In this document: positions 19,860 to 30,544 of the stretch, piece after piece | Layout of the letters: each line of letters starts with the position of its first letter | Numbering within the stretch: the stretch's first letter is position 1 | From: Burkholderiales bacterium | GTDB taxonomy: Bacteria > Pseudomonadota > Gammaproteobacteria > Burkholderiales > Burkholderiaceae_C | Direction of reading: 5' to 3' | Length of the DNA stretch: 64,000 nt | Assembly (NCBI GenBank): GCA_003963005.1 | Contig: RXJW01000043.1 | Coordinates: 1-64,000 of the forward strand | The notes under the pieces: generated by a model | Told to the model about the DNA's origin: nothing | Seen by the model: only the letters and a program-made list of their open reading frames with translations | Database searches by the model: none | Position numbers and translations under genes: made by a program

Positions 19860-20840
19860 ATGCAATACCGCCGTCTCGGCCGCGCCGGCCTCCAGGTGTC
19901 CGAACTCTCGCTCGGCTCCTGGGTCACGTACCACAACCAGGTCGACACGAAGGCCGCCACCGAGATGCTGGCTGCCGCGTTCGACGCGGGCGTGAACTTC
20001 TTCGACAACGCCGAGGTCTACGCCCAGGGCGAGAGCGAGGTCGTGATGGGCAAGGCCTTCAAGGCCCTGGGCTGGAACCGGCTCGACTACATCGTCTCCA
20101 GCAAGTTCTTCTGGGGCCTGCAGCGCGAGGGCGTGACGGTCAACCGCAAGGACACGCTGAACCGCAAGTACCTGATGCAGGCCGTGGACGGCTCGCTGAA
20201 GCGGCTGCAGCTCGAGCATCTGGACCTGATCTACTGCCACCGCCCCGACCCCAACACCCCGATCGAGGAAACCGTCTGGGCGATGAGCGACATCATCCGC
20301 CAGGGCAAGGCGCTCTACTGGGGCACGAGCGAATGGAGTGCGGCCGACATCCGTGCGGCCTGGGACATCGCCGACCGCCACCACCTGCACAAGCCGGTGA
20401 TGGAGCAGCCGCAATACCACCTCTTCCACCGCAAGCGCGTGGAGCAGGAGTACGCCCGGCTCTACGACGACATCGGCCTGGGCCTCACGACCTGGAGCCC
20501 GCTGGCGTCGGGCCTGTTGACCGGCAAGTACCGTGACGGCATCCCGGCGGGCAGCCGTGGTTCGCTGGAGAACATGGCTTGGATGCGCGAACAGCTGCAG
20601 GATCAGGCGCGCAATGCCGCCGTCGGCCAGCTCGGCGAGGTCGCCGCCGAGCTGGGTTGCAACACCGCCCAGCTGGCGATTGCCTGGATCAACCGCAACC
20701 CGCGCGTCTCCACCGTCATCCTCGGCGCGAGCCGCCTCGAGCAGCTGCACGACAACCTTGGTGCGCTGGCCGTCACCCCGAAGCTGACGCCGGAGGTGGT
20801 GGCCCGCATCGAGGCGATCACCGCACCGCTGGCGCGCTGA
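19860..20840 (+). CDS. Aldo/keto reductase, K+ channel beta-subunit-like
   Basis: '[24 protein letters not shown]', '[23 protein letters not shown]', '[18 protein letters not shown]'. Confidence 0.92.
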   Translation: MQYRRLGRAGLQVSELSLGSWVTYHNQVDTKAATEMLAAAFDAGVNFFDNAEVYAQGESEVVMGKAFKALGWNRLDYIVSSKFFWGLQREGVTVNRKDTLNRKYLMQAVDGSLKRLQLEHLDLIYCHRPDPNTPIEETVWAMSDIIRQGKALYWGTSEWSAADIRAAWDIADRHHLHKPVMEQPQYHLFHRKRVEQEYARLYDDIGLGLTTWSPLASGLLTGKYRDGIPAGSRGSLENMAWMREQLQDQARNAAVGQLGEVAAELGCNTAQLAIAWINRNPRVSTVILGASRLEQLHDNLGALAVTPKLTPEVVARIEAITAPLAR

Positions 20841-20844
20841 TCAC

Positions 20845-22980
<2,136 letters not shown>

Positions 22981-22982
22981 GG

Positions 22983-23567
22983 TCAGACGGCCGCAGCCCC
23001 CATCGGGTCCAGCACGTAGGCGCCGTCGCTGCTCCATTGCACCTGCGTGATGCCGGGTTCCAGCCGCTCCAGGCGGCGCCGCTCGGCTTCCTGGGGCGTC
23101 AGCTCGCCACGCGCCAGGCGCTGCTGCTCGGCGAACAGTTGCAGCTCGACGACGCGGCGGTACTCCTCCAGCTGCTCGTGGACCGCGGCCAGCAGCTCCG
23201 GCTCGTTCCAGGGCTTGGACAGGAACAGGGCGATGCGGGCGGAGTTGATGGCATCGGTCAGACCGTCGAAATCGGCATGGGCCGACAGCACCACGCGGCC
23301 GCAGGCCGGCTGAAGCTCGCGCAAGGCCGTGAGGAATTGAGCGCCGTTCATGCCCGGCATGCGGAAGTCGCTGATCGCCAGCGCAAAGGTCTGCTCCCGG
23401 GCCCGCGCCAGCGCTGCGGCGGGCTCGGTGAAGGATTCGATCTTCAGCGGCTTCCACAGGCCGTCCGAGGTACCACGCCGCAGTGTGCGGACGAGGGCGT
23501 TGAGGATGGCGGGCTCGTCGTCGACGAGCAGCACGTGCTGGGGGGCGGCGTTCATGAGCGTCTGCAT
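22983..23567 (-). CDS. Single-domain response regulator with short C-terminal tail
   Basis: 'VLLVDDEPAILNAL', 'LAISDFRMPGMNGAQF', 'FLSKPWNEPEL'; tail 'LEPGITQVQWSSDGAYVLDP'. Confidence 0.88.
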   Translation of the reverse strand: MQTLMNAAPQHVLLVDDEPAILNALVRTLRRGTSDGLWKPLKIESFTEPAAALARAREQTFALAISDFRMPGMNGAQFLTALRELQPACGRVVLSAHADFDGLTDAINSARIALFLSKPWNEPELLAAVHEQLEEYRRVVELQLFAEQQRLARGELTPQEAERRRLERLEPGITQVQWSSDGAYVLDPMGAAAV

Positions 23568-23592
23568 GGCGGAGGTGGCCTGGCGGCCAGAG

Positions 23593-24966
23593 TCAGGTGA
23601 GCGCGGCCACCGCCTTGGGGCGGGTGTCGCGGATGCGGAAGACGATGCCGAGCCCTTCGCGGGCGACCAGCTCCCGGATGGTGTTGATCACGCCGGCGTC
23701 GAACACGAAGCCCGCCGCCAGCAGCAGCGTGCCCTGCGGGCTGAGCAGGTCCTGCGCCATCACCATGCCGGGCTTGAGGTCGCTCGCCTGCAGCTCCAGG
23801 TCGCTCGGTGCGGGTGGCGGCGCAGTCGTCAGCAGGCACTCGAAGGCGTCGACGACGGCCGTCGAAAAGTACGTGCCCGCCGCACCGCGGATGACCGCAC
23901 GGGCGCGGGCGGCGTCGTGCGGCCGCTCCGACAGCCGGCCCGCCTGCAGGCCTTCGTAGGCGGCCGCCACGCCGACCACCTGCGCGGCGATCGGCACTTC
24001 GGCACCGCTCAGGCCATCGGGAAAGCCCAGGCCGTCCAGCCGCTCCTGGTGGGAGCGCACGAGGCGCGCGGCGCCCCGCAGGCCGGACAGCGGCATCAGC
24101 GCGGCCTCGCCCAGCAGCGGGTAGCGGCGGTAGAGCGCGAGGTCTTCGCCCCGCATCATCGACACCGGCTTGCGCAGCAGCGCATCCGGCAGGCCGATCT
24201 TGCCGACCTCGTGCAGCAGGCCGGCGGCGTAGCAGTCGTCCTGCTCGGTCTGGGTCAGCTTGAGTGCCGCGGCCAGTCGCCGGGCGAGCTGGCCGACGCG
24301 CTCCGAGTAGCCCGCCTGGCCCGCTTCGCGCAGTTCCATCAGGCCGGCGAACACCTTGATCGACAGCAGGAAGTTCTCGCGCAGATCGGCAAAGGCCTGC
24401 TCCAGCATCGCATTGACCTGCGACAGCTCCGAGGTACGCGCTGCCACGCGGCGCTCCAGCTGTTCGTTGTGGGCCTGGGTCAGGGCCAGCAGCCGGCGGT
24501 TCTCCTGGCGCAGCCGGGCGCGCTCCAGGCCTTCGCGCACCGCCAGCAACACCTCCTGGTCATCCCAGGGCTTGGCGATGTAGCGCTGGATCTCACCCTG
24601 GTCGATGGCGGCGATCGTCGAGCTGATGTCGGCATAGCCGGTCAGCAGCAGCCGGGCCACGTCGGGCCAGCGCTCACGCACGACCTGCTGCAGCTGCGCG
24701 CCGTTCATGCCGGGCATGCGCATGTCCGACAACACCAGGTCCACCGGCTCGCGGGCCAGGATCTCCAGCGCCGCGTCGCCGCTTTCGGCGAGCAGGATGC
24801 GGTAGCCCATCGGGCGGAACAGCCGGCGCAGGGCGCTCAGGATGGCCGGCTCGTCGTCCACGAACAGCAAGGTGGCCGTCGCGACCGACGCTTCCGGCAT
24901 GACCGGGGGTGGGGAGGAGGTCGACGGGGCGGGTGGGGCGAGAGGGGTGTCCATGGAGAACTCCAT
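23593..24966 (-). CDS. Response regulator with degenerate HD-GYP-type output domain
   Basis: REC 'LLFVDDEPAILSAL...DLVLSDMRMPGMNG...KPWDD'; HD-GYP-like 'LLHEVGKIGLPD', 'VRSHQERLDGLGFPDGLSGAEVPIAAQVVGVAAAYEGL'. Confidence 0.88.
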   Translation of the reverse strand: MEFSMDTPLAPPAPSTSSPPPVMPEASVATATLLFVDDEPAILSALRRLFRPMGYRILLAESGDAALEILAREPVDLVLSDMRMPGMNGAQLQQVVRERWPDVARLLLTGYADISSTIAAIDQGEIQRYIAKPWDDQEVLLAVREGLERARLRQENRRLLALTQAHNEQLERRVAARTSELSQVNAMLEQAFADLRENFLLSIKVFAGLMELREAGQAGYSERVGQLARRLAAALKLTQTEQDDCYAAGLLHEVGKIGLPDALLRKPVSMMRGEDLALYRRYPLLGEAALMPLSGLRGAARLVRSHQERLDGLGFPDGLSGAEVPIAAQVVGVAAAYEGLQAGRLSERPHDAARARAVIRGAAGTYFSTAVVDAFECLLTTAPPPAPSDLELQASDLKPGMVMAQDLLSPQGTLLLAAGFVFDAGVINTIRELVAREGLGIVFRIRDTRPKAVAALT

Positions 24967-25019
24967 GACGCTGCAAGAGCATCGGGGGTGAGAGCCTTCG
25001 CTGTTAGTTTCTGCTTAAA

Positions 25020-25051
25020 TGATAGAAGTGTGTTGAATATATTTGATAGAA
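25020..25051. promoter_or_regulatory. AT-rich divergent promoter region with direct repeats TGATAGAA (25020-25027, 25044-25051)
   Basis: Read directly; local A/T-rich island between 24966(-) and 25181(+). Confidence 0.4.
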
Positions 25052-25180
25052 ACATTCGCCGCTGGCGACTATTTCACGGTCCAGGGTCCGGCGCGGGCCG
25101 GCGCTGCGCGGGGCCGTGAGTTTTCCCTTGAGGGCTTGTGCCGGCATGCGCCGTGCCCACCCTCGCGGAGAATCGCGGGC

Positions 25181-28100
25181 ATGAGGGTGTCCATAACAAG
25201 AGGGCTCGCAGCCCTGCTGTTCCTGTGGGGGTGGGCGACGGCGCAGGCCGTCGTGCCGCGGTTCGAGCCCATCGGTGAGCCGGGGGCCGTGCGTGACAAC
25301 GTCGTCTCAGCCCTTGCCCTGGACGCTCGCGGCCTGCTCTGGGCGGGTTCGCCGGAGGGGCTGCTGCGCTTTGATGGCTATGCCTTTCGCCGTTACCCGC
25401 TGAGTGGCCCGGACGGGCAGTTGCTGCCCGAGCAGTTCGTGCGTTCGCTGCTGCCCGATCCGCGTGGCTGGATCTGGGTGGCGGCGGGCAACAGTGGCCT
25501 CGTGCGCATGGATGTCGCCACCGGGCGGTGGGACCGTTGGGCGCGCGACGGCAGTTCAGCCGATGACACGGCCCCGTCGGCCAACACCGTGCGCACGCTG
25601 GCGCTCGAAAAGGACGGCACGCTCTGGATCGGCGGCAGCGGCGGGCTCGACCGCTTCGACGTCAAGACCCAGCGTTTCACCCACCACCGCGGCAAGGAAG
25701 ACGGCCTGCCCGACACCCGTGTGCAGACCCTGCTTGTCGACCGCCAGGGCACGCTCTGGATCGGCACGTGGCGCGGCCTGGCGCGCAAGCCGGTGGACGG
25801 CCCGATCGAGGCGCTGGACGTCGGCCTGGGCGACCAGCTCATCACCTTGCTGGCCGAGGCCCTGGATGGCCGCGTCATCGTCGGCACGGCCCAGGGCCGG
25901 CTGCGGGCGCTGTCGGCGCAGGGCCTGCCGCTGCCTTTCTCACCCGGCGCACAACCCGGCGCCACCTCGGGGGTGTGGCCGGTCATGGCGATGGCCCAGC
26001 CCGATGCGGACGAACTCTGGTTCGGCGATGCCTCCGGCCTGTCGCGGCGCCGCGCGAGTGACGGCGGCCTCATCGAGCGGCTGCCCGCCACCGGCGCCGG
26101 TGCGGGTACCGCGCCGCGCAGCGACGTGCGAGCGCTGCTGCGCGACCCGTCCGGCACCGTCTGGGCGGGGAGTTACGGCGGCGGCCTCATGCGCCACGTG
26201 CCACCGCTGCCGGGCCTGTCCATGGTGCGCGAGGCGATCGGTGCGGTCTCCGGCGGCCTGGACGTGCGCAGCATGCTGCAGCTGGACAACGGCGAGATCT
26301 GGCTCGGCACCCTGGCCGGCGGCATCGAACGGCGTGACCGCAACCTGCAGCCGCTGGGCCTGATCGCCCCGGGCACCGCCGGCCTGCCACCGGGGCGCGT
26401 CAATGCGCTGGGCCAGACCAAGGACGGCTCGGTCTGGGTGTCGATCGACACCCAGCTGCTGCGCTTCGACACCCAGGGCCGCTGGAAGGAAACCCTGCGC
26501 AGCGGCAATGCCGTGCCGCGGCGCTTCCACGCCACGGACGACGGTTCGCTCTTCATCGCCACGCTCGACGGCGTCATGCGCTGGACGCCTGACAAGCCCG
26601 TCATGCGGCCAATCCCGACCGCAGGGCTGGTTGGCGGTACCGGCGAGGTCAATGCCTTTGCCGGCATGCCCGACGGGAGCCTGTGGGCCGGCGGCGCCGC
26701 GGGCCTGCTGCGCATTGCCAAGCCCGACGCCGAGGAGCCGGTCGCCGAATGGGTCGAGGCCAAGGGCCTGACCGGGCAGACCGTGCTGGGCATGGCAGTC
26801 GACCTCGCCGGTCGCCTGTGGGTGGACACCGGCACCGGCCTGCATCGCCTGCTCGACAGCGACGGCCGCAAGGCCCGCTTCGAATTCGTGCGCGCCTCGG
26901 ACGTGGGCGGTGCCTTCGGTGCCAACCTGCTGTTCGACAAGCAGGGGCGCATCTGGTCGCAGCGCAACGTCTACGACCCGCGCAGCGGCGAGCGGCGCGA
27001 GCTCGGGGCCGCCGACGGCGCCGACCTCGGGACCGGCTGGTTCCGCAGTTATGCCAAGCTGGACGACGGCCGCATGCTGTTCGGCGGTGCGCGCGGCCTG
27101 CTCGTCATCGACCCGGACCGCTTCGCGCCCTGGACGTACAAGCCGCCGCTGGTGGTGTCGGAGCTGCGCGTCGATGGCGCGGAGCGGCCGCTGCCCGAGG
27201 GTGCGCCGCTGGTGCTCGCCCCCGGCGAGCGCGGCATGAGCCTCGCGTTCGCGTCGCTCGACTACAGCCAGCCTGGCCGCAACCGCTACCGCTACCGCCT
27301 TGAAGGCCTGGACGCCGGCTGGATCGACGCCGGCGCGCTGAGCCGCTCGGCCGCCTACACCAACCTCGCGCCCGGCCGCTACACGCTGCGCGTGCAGGGC
27401 AGCAACCGCGACGGCGCCTGGAGCTCGCACGAGCTCAAGATCCCGGTGGAGGTGCAGGCCGCCTGGTGGCAGACGCGCTGGGCGCTGGCCGGTGGCCTGG
27501 TGGCTGCCGTGCTGCTGGTGGTGGGCATCGTCAACGCCCGCACGCGGCTGCTGCTGCACCGCCACCGCGTGCTGGAGGCCCGCGTGCAGGAGCGCACCGT
27601 CGCGCTGGAGGCCGCCACGGCCGCGCTGACCGCCAAGTCGCTGGAGCTGGAGGAAGCCAGCCTCACCGACCCGCTGACCGGCCTGCGCAACCGTCGCTTC
27701 CTGGACCGGCAGATGCCGGCTGACGTGGCGCTCACCGTCCGCCACTATGAAACCCTGCTCGGCGAGGCGGAGAGCGAGCAGGACCTGCTCTTCTTCCTGA
27801 TCGACATCGACCACTTCAAGCGCATCAACGATGCCCACGGCCACATGGCCGGCGACGCGGTGCTCAAGCAGATGCGCGGCCGGTTGGAGCAGGTGTTCCG
27901 CGCCACCGACTACCTCGTGCGCTGGGGTGGCGAGGAGTTCCTGATCGTCGCCCGCGGCACGCCGCGATCGCGTGCGGCCGAACTCGCCGAGCGGGCGCGG
28001 CTGGCCGTGGCGGCGATGCCCTTCGACCTCGGCGCCGGCGTGCGCGTGGCGCAGACGTGCTCGGTGGGCTTCTCCGCCTTCCCGCTGTGCACGCACCTGC

Positions 28101-28303
28101 CGCGCGCGCTGGACTGGCATGCCGCCATCGACCTGGCCGACGCGGCGCTCTACGACGCCAAGGAGAGCGGCCGCAACGCCTGGGTCGGCCTGCTCGACGC
28201 CTCGGCCGACAGCGAGAACCAGCTCCGCCAGGACATCCGCAAGCCGCTGGACCTCTGGGCGGGCGGCGGGCGCATGACGCTGCTGCGCTCCGGCCGCGGC
28301 TGA
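25181..28303 (+). CDS. Two-component-propeller (Reg_prop/Y_Y_Y) sensor diguanylate cyclase
   Basis: Signal peptide, multiple 'LWIG/VWAG' propeller blades, Y_Y_Y-like 'NRYRYRLEGLDAGWID', TM, GGDEF core 'RATDYLVRWGGEEFLIV' (I-site RATD plus GGEEF). Confidence 0.93.
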   Translation: MRVSITRGLAALLFLWGWATAQAVVPRFEPIGEPGAVRDNVVSALALDARGLLWAGSPEGLLRFDGYAFRRYPLSGPDGQLLPEQFVRSLLPDPRGWIWVAAGNSGLVRMDVATGRWDRWARDGSSADDTAPSANTVRTLALEKDGTLWIGGSGGLDRFDVKTQRFTHHRGKEDGLPDTRVQTLLVDRQGTLWIGTWRGLARKPVDGPIEALDVGLGDQLITLLAEALDGRVIVGTAQGRLRALSAQGLPLPFSPGAQPGATSGVWPVMAMAQPDADELWFGDASGLSRRRASDGGLIERLPATGAGAGTAPRSDVRALLRDPSGTVWAGSYGGGLMRHVPPLPGLSMVREAIGAVSGGLDVRSMLQLDNGEIWLGTLAGGIERRDRNLQPLGLIAPGTAGLPPGRVNALGQTKDGSVWVSIDTQLLRFDTQGRWKETLRSGNAVPRRFHATDDGSLFIATLDGVMRWTPDKPVMRPIPTAGLVGGTGEVNAFAGMPDGSLWAGGAAGLLRIAKPDAEEPVAEWVEAKGLTGQTVLGMAVDLAGRLWVDTGTGLHRLLDSDGRKARFEFVRASDVGGAFGANLLFDKQGRIWSQRNVYDPRSGERRELGAADGADLGTGWFRSYAKLDDGRMLFGGARGLLVIDPDRFAPWTYKPPLVVSELRVDGAERPLPEGAPLVLAPGERGMSLAFASLDYSQPGRNRYRYRLEGLDAGWIDAGALSRSAAYTNLAPGRYTLRVQGSNRDGAWSSHELKIPVEVQAAWWQTRWALAGGLVAAVLLVVGIVNARTRLLLHRHRVLEARVQERTVALEAATAALTAKSLELEEASLTDPLTGLRNRRFLDRQMPADVALTVRHYETLLGEAESEQDLLFFLIDIDHFKRINDAHGHMAGDAVLKQMRGRLEQVFRATDYLVRWGGEEFLIVARGTPRSRAAELAERARLAVAAMPFDLGAGVRVAQTCSVGFSAFPLCTHLPRALDWHAAIDLADAALYDAKESGRNAWVGLLDASADSENQLRQDIRKPLDLWAGGGRMTLLRSGRG

Positions 28304-28312
28304 CGCAGCCGC
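28296..28312. terminator. Hairpin GCGGCTG-ACG-CAGCCGC between convergent genes, overlapping the stop codon of the GGDEF gene
   Basis: Read directly; no U-tract, so weak as a classical terminator. Confidence 0.3.
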
Positions 28313-28314
28313 AC

Positions 28315-29880
28315 TCAGCTCAGGCCGAGGCCGGCATCGACGTCGGAATCGTCCTGCGCCGGCGCGGGGATGGTGGCCAGGGCCAGCTCGGCGCTGTTGA
28401 GCGCACCCTCGATGAAGCCCTGGTAGTCGGAGTAGGCCTCGCCGACGATGTGCAGGTTGCGCGCGCCGCTGCCGAAGTCGAAGGCCTTGAAAGCCTCCAT
28501 CACCTTCCACGAGCGCACGCCGGGCTGCCAGCCGTGGTTGGCGGCGCCGTAGGGCGCGCGCGCCCAGTCGCGGATGCCGTAGGTGATGATGGAGTTGCGG
28601 ATGTACTGCGTCGTCTCCGCCAGGCTCAGGTCGCCGAAGATGCGCCGGGCATGGTCGGTGAGCTTGAGGGCCGACTCTTCGCTGGCCGCGGCGCGCTTCA
28701 CGTCCCGTGCGACGAACAGCGCGAAGGCATCGACGATGCGGCCGTTCTGGTCCAGCTCCGCGCGGTCGTGGCGGTCGCCGTCGATGACGTAGTGACGCCA
28801 GAACTCGGTGGACGGGCGGTCCATGTACAGCAGCACCATGCCGTGGCCGTCGGCGTCGGCCTCGGGCGGGCGGCGGAAGTAGTGGATCTCGCGCGTCGGC
28901 ATGCAGTTGGCGTACTGCTGCGGTGCCTGGCCGTAGCTCCACCACGGCGTACTGCACACGAAGAACACCTTCAGCATCGGGAAGCCGTTGACGCTGTCGA
29001 GCTGGCTGGCGACGTGCTCGGGCAGGTGGCGCGTCAGCTTGAGCAGCGGCAGGCGCGGCAGCGCCAGCACCAGCCGCTCGGTGCGCAGCGTGACGGCGCC
29101 GTTCTGCGTGGCCACGTCCAGCGCGAGCGTGGGCTTGCCCAGCTCCACCGGCCGCACGCCCACGAGCTTGTGGCCGCCGGCCAAGGTCACGTTGGCATGC
29201 GAGCGCAGGCGTGCCAGCAACTGCGCCGTCAGGCGCGCCGAGCCGCCCTCGATGCTGGCGAGCTGCTGGCCCACCGTCTTGAGGGCGCGCAGCCACCAGA
29301 TGATCCACTCCGCGGCGTTCAGGTTCTCCGGGATCATGTGATAGAAGGTTCCGGTGTCGCGCAGCTTCACCAGCGCCCGGTGGCTCAGGATGCCTTGCGC
29401 CGACAGCGCGTTCCAGAAGCCCATGGCCCACAGCGGCTGGCCGTGCAGCTGGGCGTGCTTGCGCAGCCGCATGTAGTCGGCCTCGGTCAGCGCGTCGATC
29501 CAGGCCTGGTCATCGGGCGCGCGGCCCATGATCAGCATGATGCCGCGCTTGAGCAGCTGCAGCGAGTTCAGGCCGCGCTCCGCCTCGGGCAGGTCGGCGT
29601 CATCGCTGCTGACCTGGTCCGCCGACGGTCCGAAGAAATCCACCAGGCCCACGCCGAGCTCCGCGCACAGCGCCGCGAAGCGCGGCTGCAGCGTCGGCTC
29701 AAAGCGCATCGGGCCGTACTCGGCGATGAAGCCGTCCATCTCCTCGGTCTCGATGCGGCCGCCCCAGCGGTCCGCGGCGGCTTCGAGCACGAGGAGACGG
29801 TGGCCGGCCTCGGCCAGGCGCAGCGCGCAGAAGAGGCCCGAGATGCCGCCGCCGGCGATGACGATGTCATGGGTCGTCAT
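28315..29880 (-). CDS. Flavin-containing amine oxidase-like/NAD(P)-binding oxidoreductase
   Basis: 'DIVIAGGGISGLFCALRLAEAGHRLLVLEAAADRWGGRIET' and C-terminal 'NLHIVGEAYSDYQGFIEGALNSAELAL'; start at MTTHDIV. Confidence 0.88.
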   Translation of the reverse strand: MTTHDIVIAGGGISGLFCALRLAEAGHRLLVLEAAADRWGGRIETEEMDGFIAEYGPMRFEPTLQPRFAALCAELGVGLVDFFGPSADQVSSDDADLPEAERGLNSLQLLKRGIMLIMGRAPDDQAWIDALTEADYMRLRKHAQLHGQPLWAMGFWNALSAQGILSHRALVKLRDTGTFYHMIPENLNAAEWIIWWLRALKTVGQQLASIEGGSARLTAQLLARLRSHANVTLAGGHKLVGVRPVELGKPTLALDVATQNGAVTLRTERLVLALPRLPLLKLTRHLPEHVASQLDSVNGFPMLKVFFVCSTPWWSYGQAPQQYANCMPTREIHYFRRPPEADADGHGMVLLYMDRPSTEFWRHYVIDGDRHDRAELDQNGRIVDAFALFVARDVKRAAASEESALKLTDHARRIFGDLSLAETTQYIRNSIITYGIRDWARAPYGAANHGWQPGVRSWKVMEAFKAFDFGSGARNLHIVGEAYSDYQGFIEGALNSAELALATIPAPAQDDSDVDAGLGLS

Positions 29881-29883
29881 GCA

Positions 29884-29918
29884 ATGCTCCACTTGTGTAT
29901 ACAACTGGGCGGGAGCAT
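29884..29918. promoter_or_regulatory. Nested dyad ATGCTCC...TTGT-GTAT-ACAA...GGAGCAT in divergent promoter; operator candidate
   Basis: Outer arms 29884-29890 and 29912-29918; inner arms 29893-29896 and 29901-29904. Confidence 0.45.
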
Positions 29919-29951
29919 ATCGGACCGCCCCGGCGCCCCCAGAATGACGCC

Positions 29952-30518
29952 ATGCCCGCCGCCGACCCGCTGACCGACCGATTCTGGTCCGACCTGCTCG
30001 CCAACCCCCACAACCGCGCCATCCTCGACCGCTGGGCTGCACTCGACCTGCCGGACGGCTGGCTCGTGGCCGGCTGCCTGTTCCAGACGGTGTGGAACCT
30101 GCGCAGCGGCCAGTCGCCAGCGGCCTCGATCAAGGACTACGACCTCTTCTACTTCGACCCCCACGACCTCAGCCGCGAGGCCGAGCAGCGCATGCAGGCC
30201 CGCGTGGACGCGGTGCTGGGCGACCTCGGCATCACGGTCGAATGCGCCAACCAGGCGCGCGTGCACCTCTGGTACGAGCAAGACTTCGGCGAGACCTACC
30301 CGCAGCTGCACAGCGCCCGCGACGGCATCGACCGCTTCCTGGTGCCCGCCACCTGCGTCGGCGTGCGGCCGGGCGAGCTCTACGCGCCCAACGGGCTGGC
30401 GCTGCTCTACGACGGCGTGCTGGCGCCGAACCCGCTGGTGCCGCACCGGGCGCTGTTCGAGCGCAAGACGGCGTCCTACCGGGCCCGGTGGCCGTGGTTG
30501 AGCCTCGCAACGACTTGA
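29952..30518 (+). CDS. Nucleotidyltransferase-fold (NTP_transf_6-like) protein
   Basis: 'GWLVAGCLFQTVWNLRSGQSPAASIKDYDLFYFD' nucleotidyltransferase-like motif; ATG at 29952. Confidence 0.75.
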   Translation: MPAADPLTDRFWSDLLANPHNRAILDRWAALDLPDGWLVAGCLFQTVWNLRSGQSPAASIKDYDLFYFDPHDLSREAEQRMQARVDAVLGDLGITVECANQARVHLWYEQDFGETYPQLHSARDGIDRFLVPATCVGVRPGELYAPNGLALLYDGVLAPNPLVPHRALFERKTASYRARWPWLSLATT

Positions 30519-30544
30519 TGGGCCGCGCCGGCCTGCGCTGGACC

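Noticed and set aside
25940-29431. 1163-aa antisense ORF spanning the propeller-GGDEF and amine oxidase genes
   Set aside because: Crosses two convergent real genes, with composition of a shadow frame.
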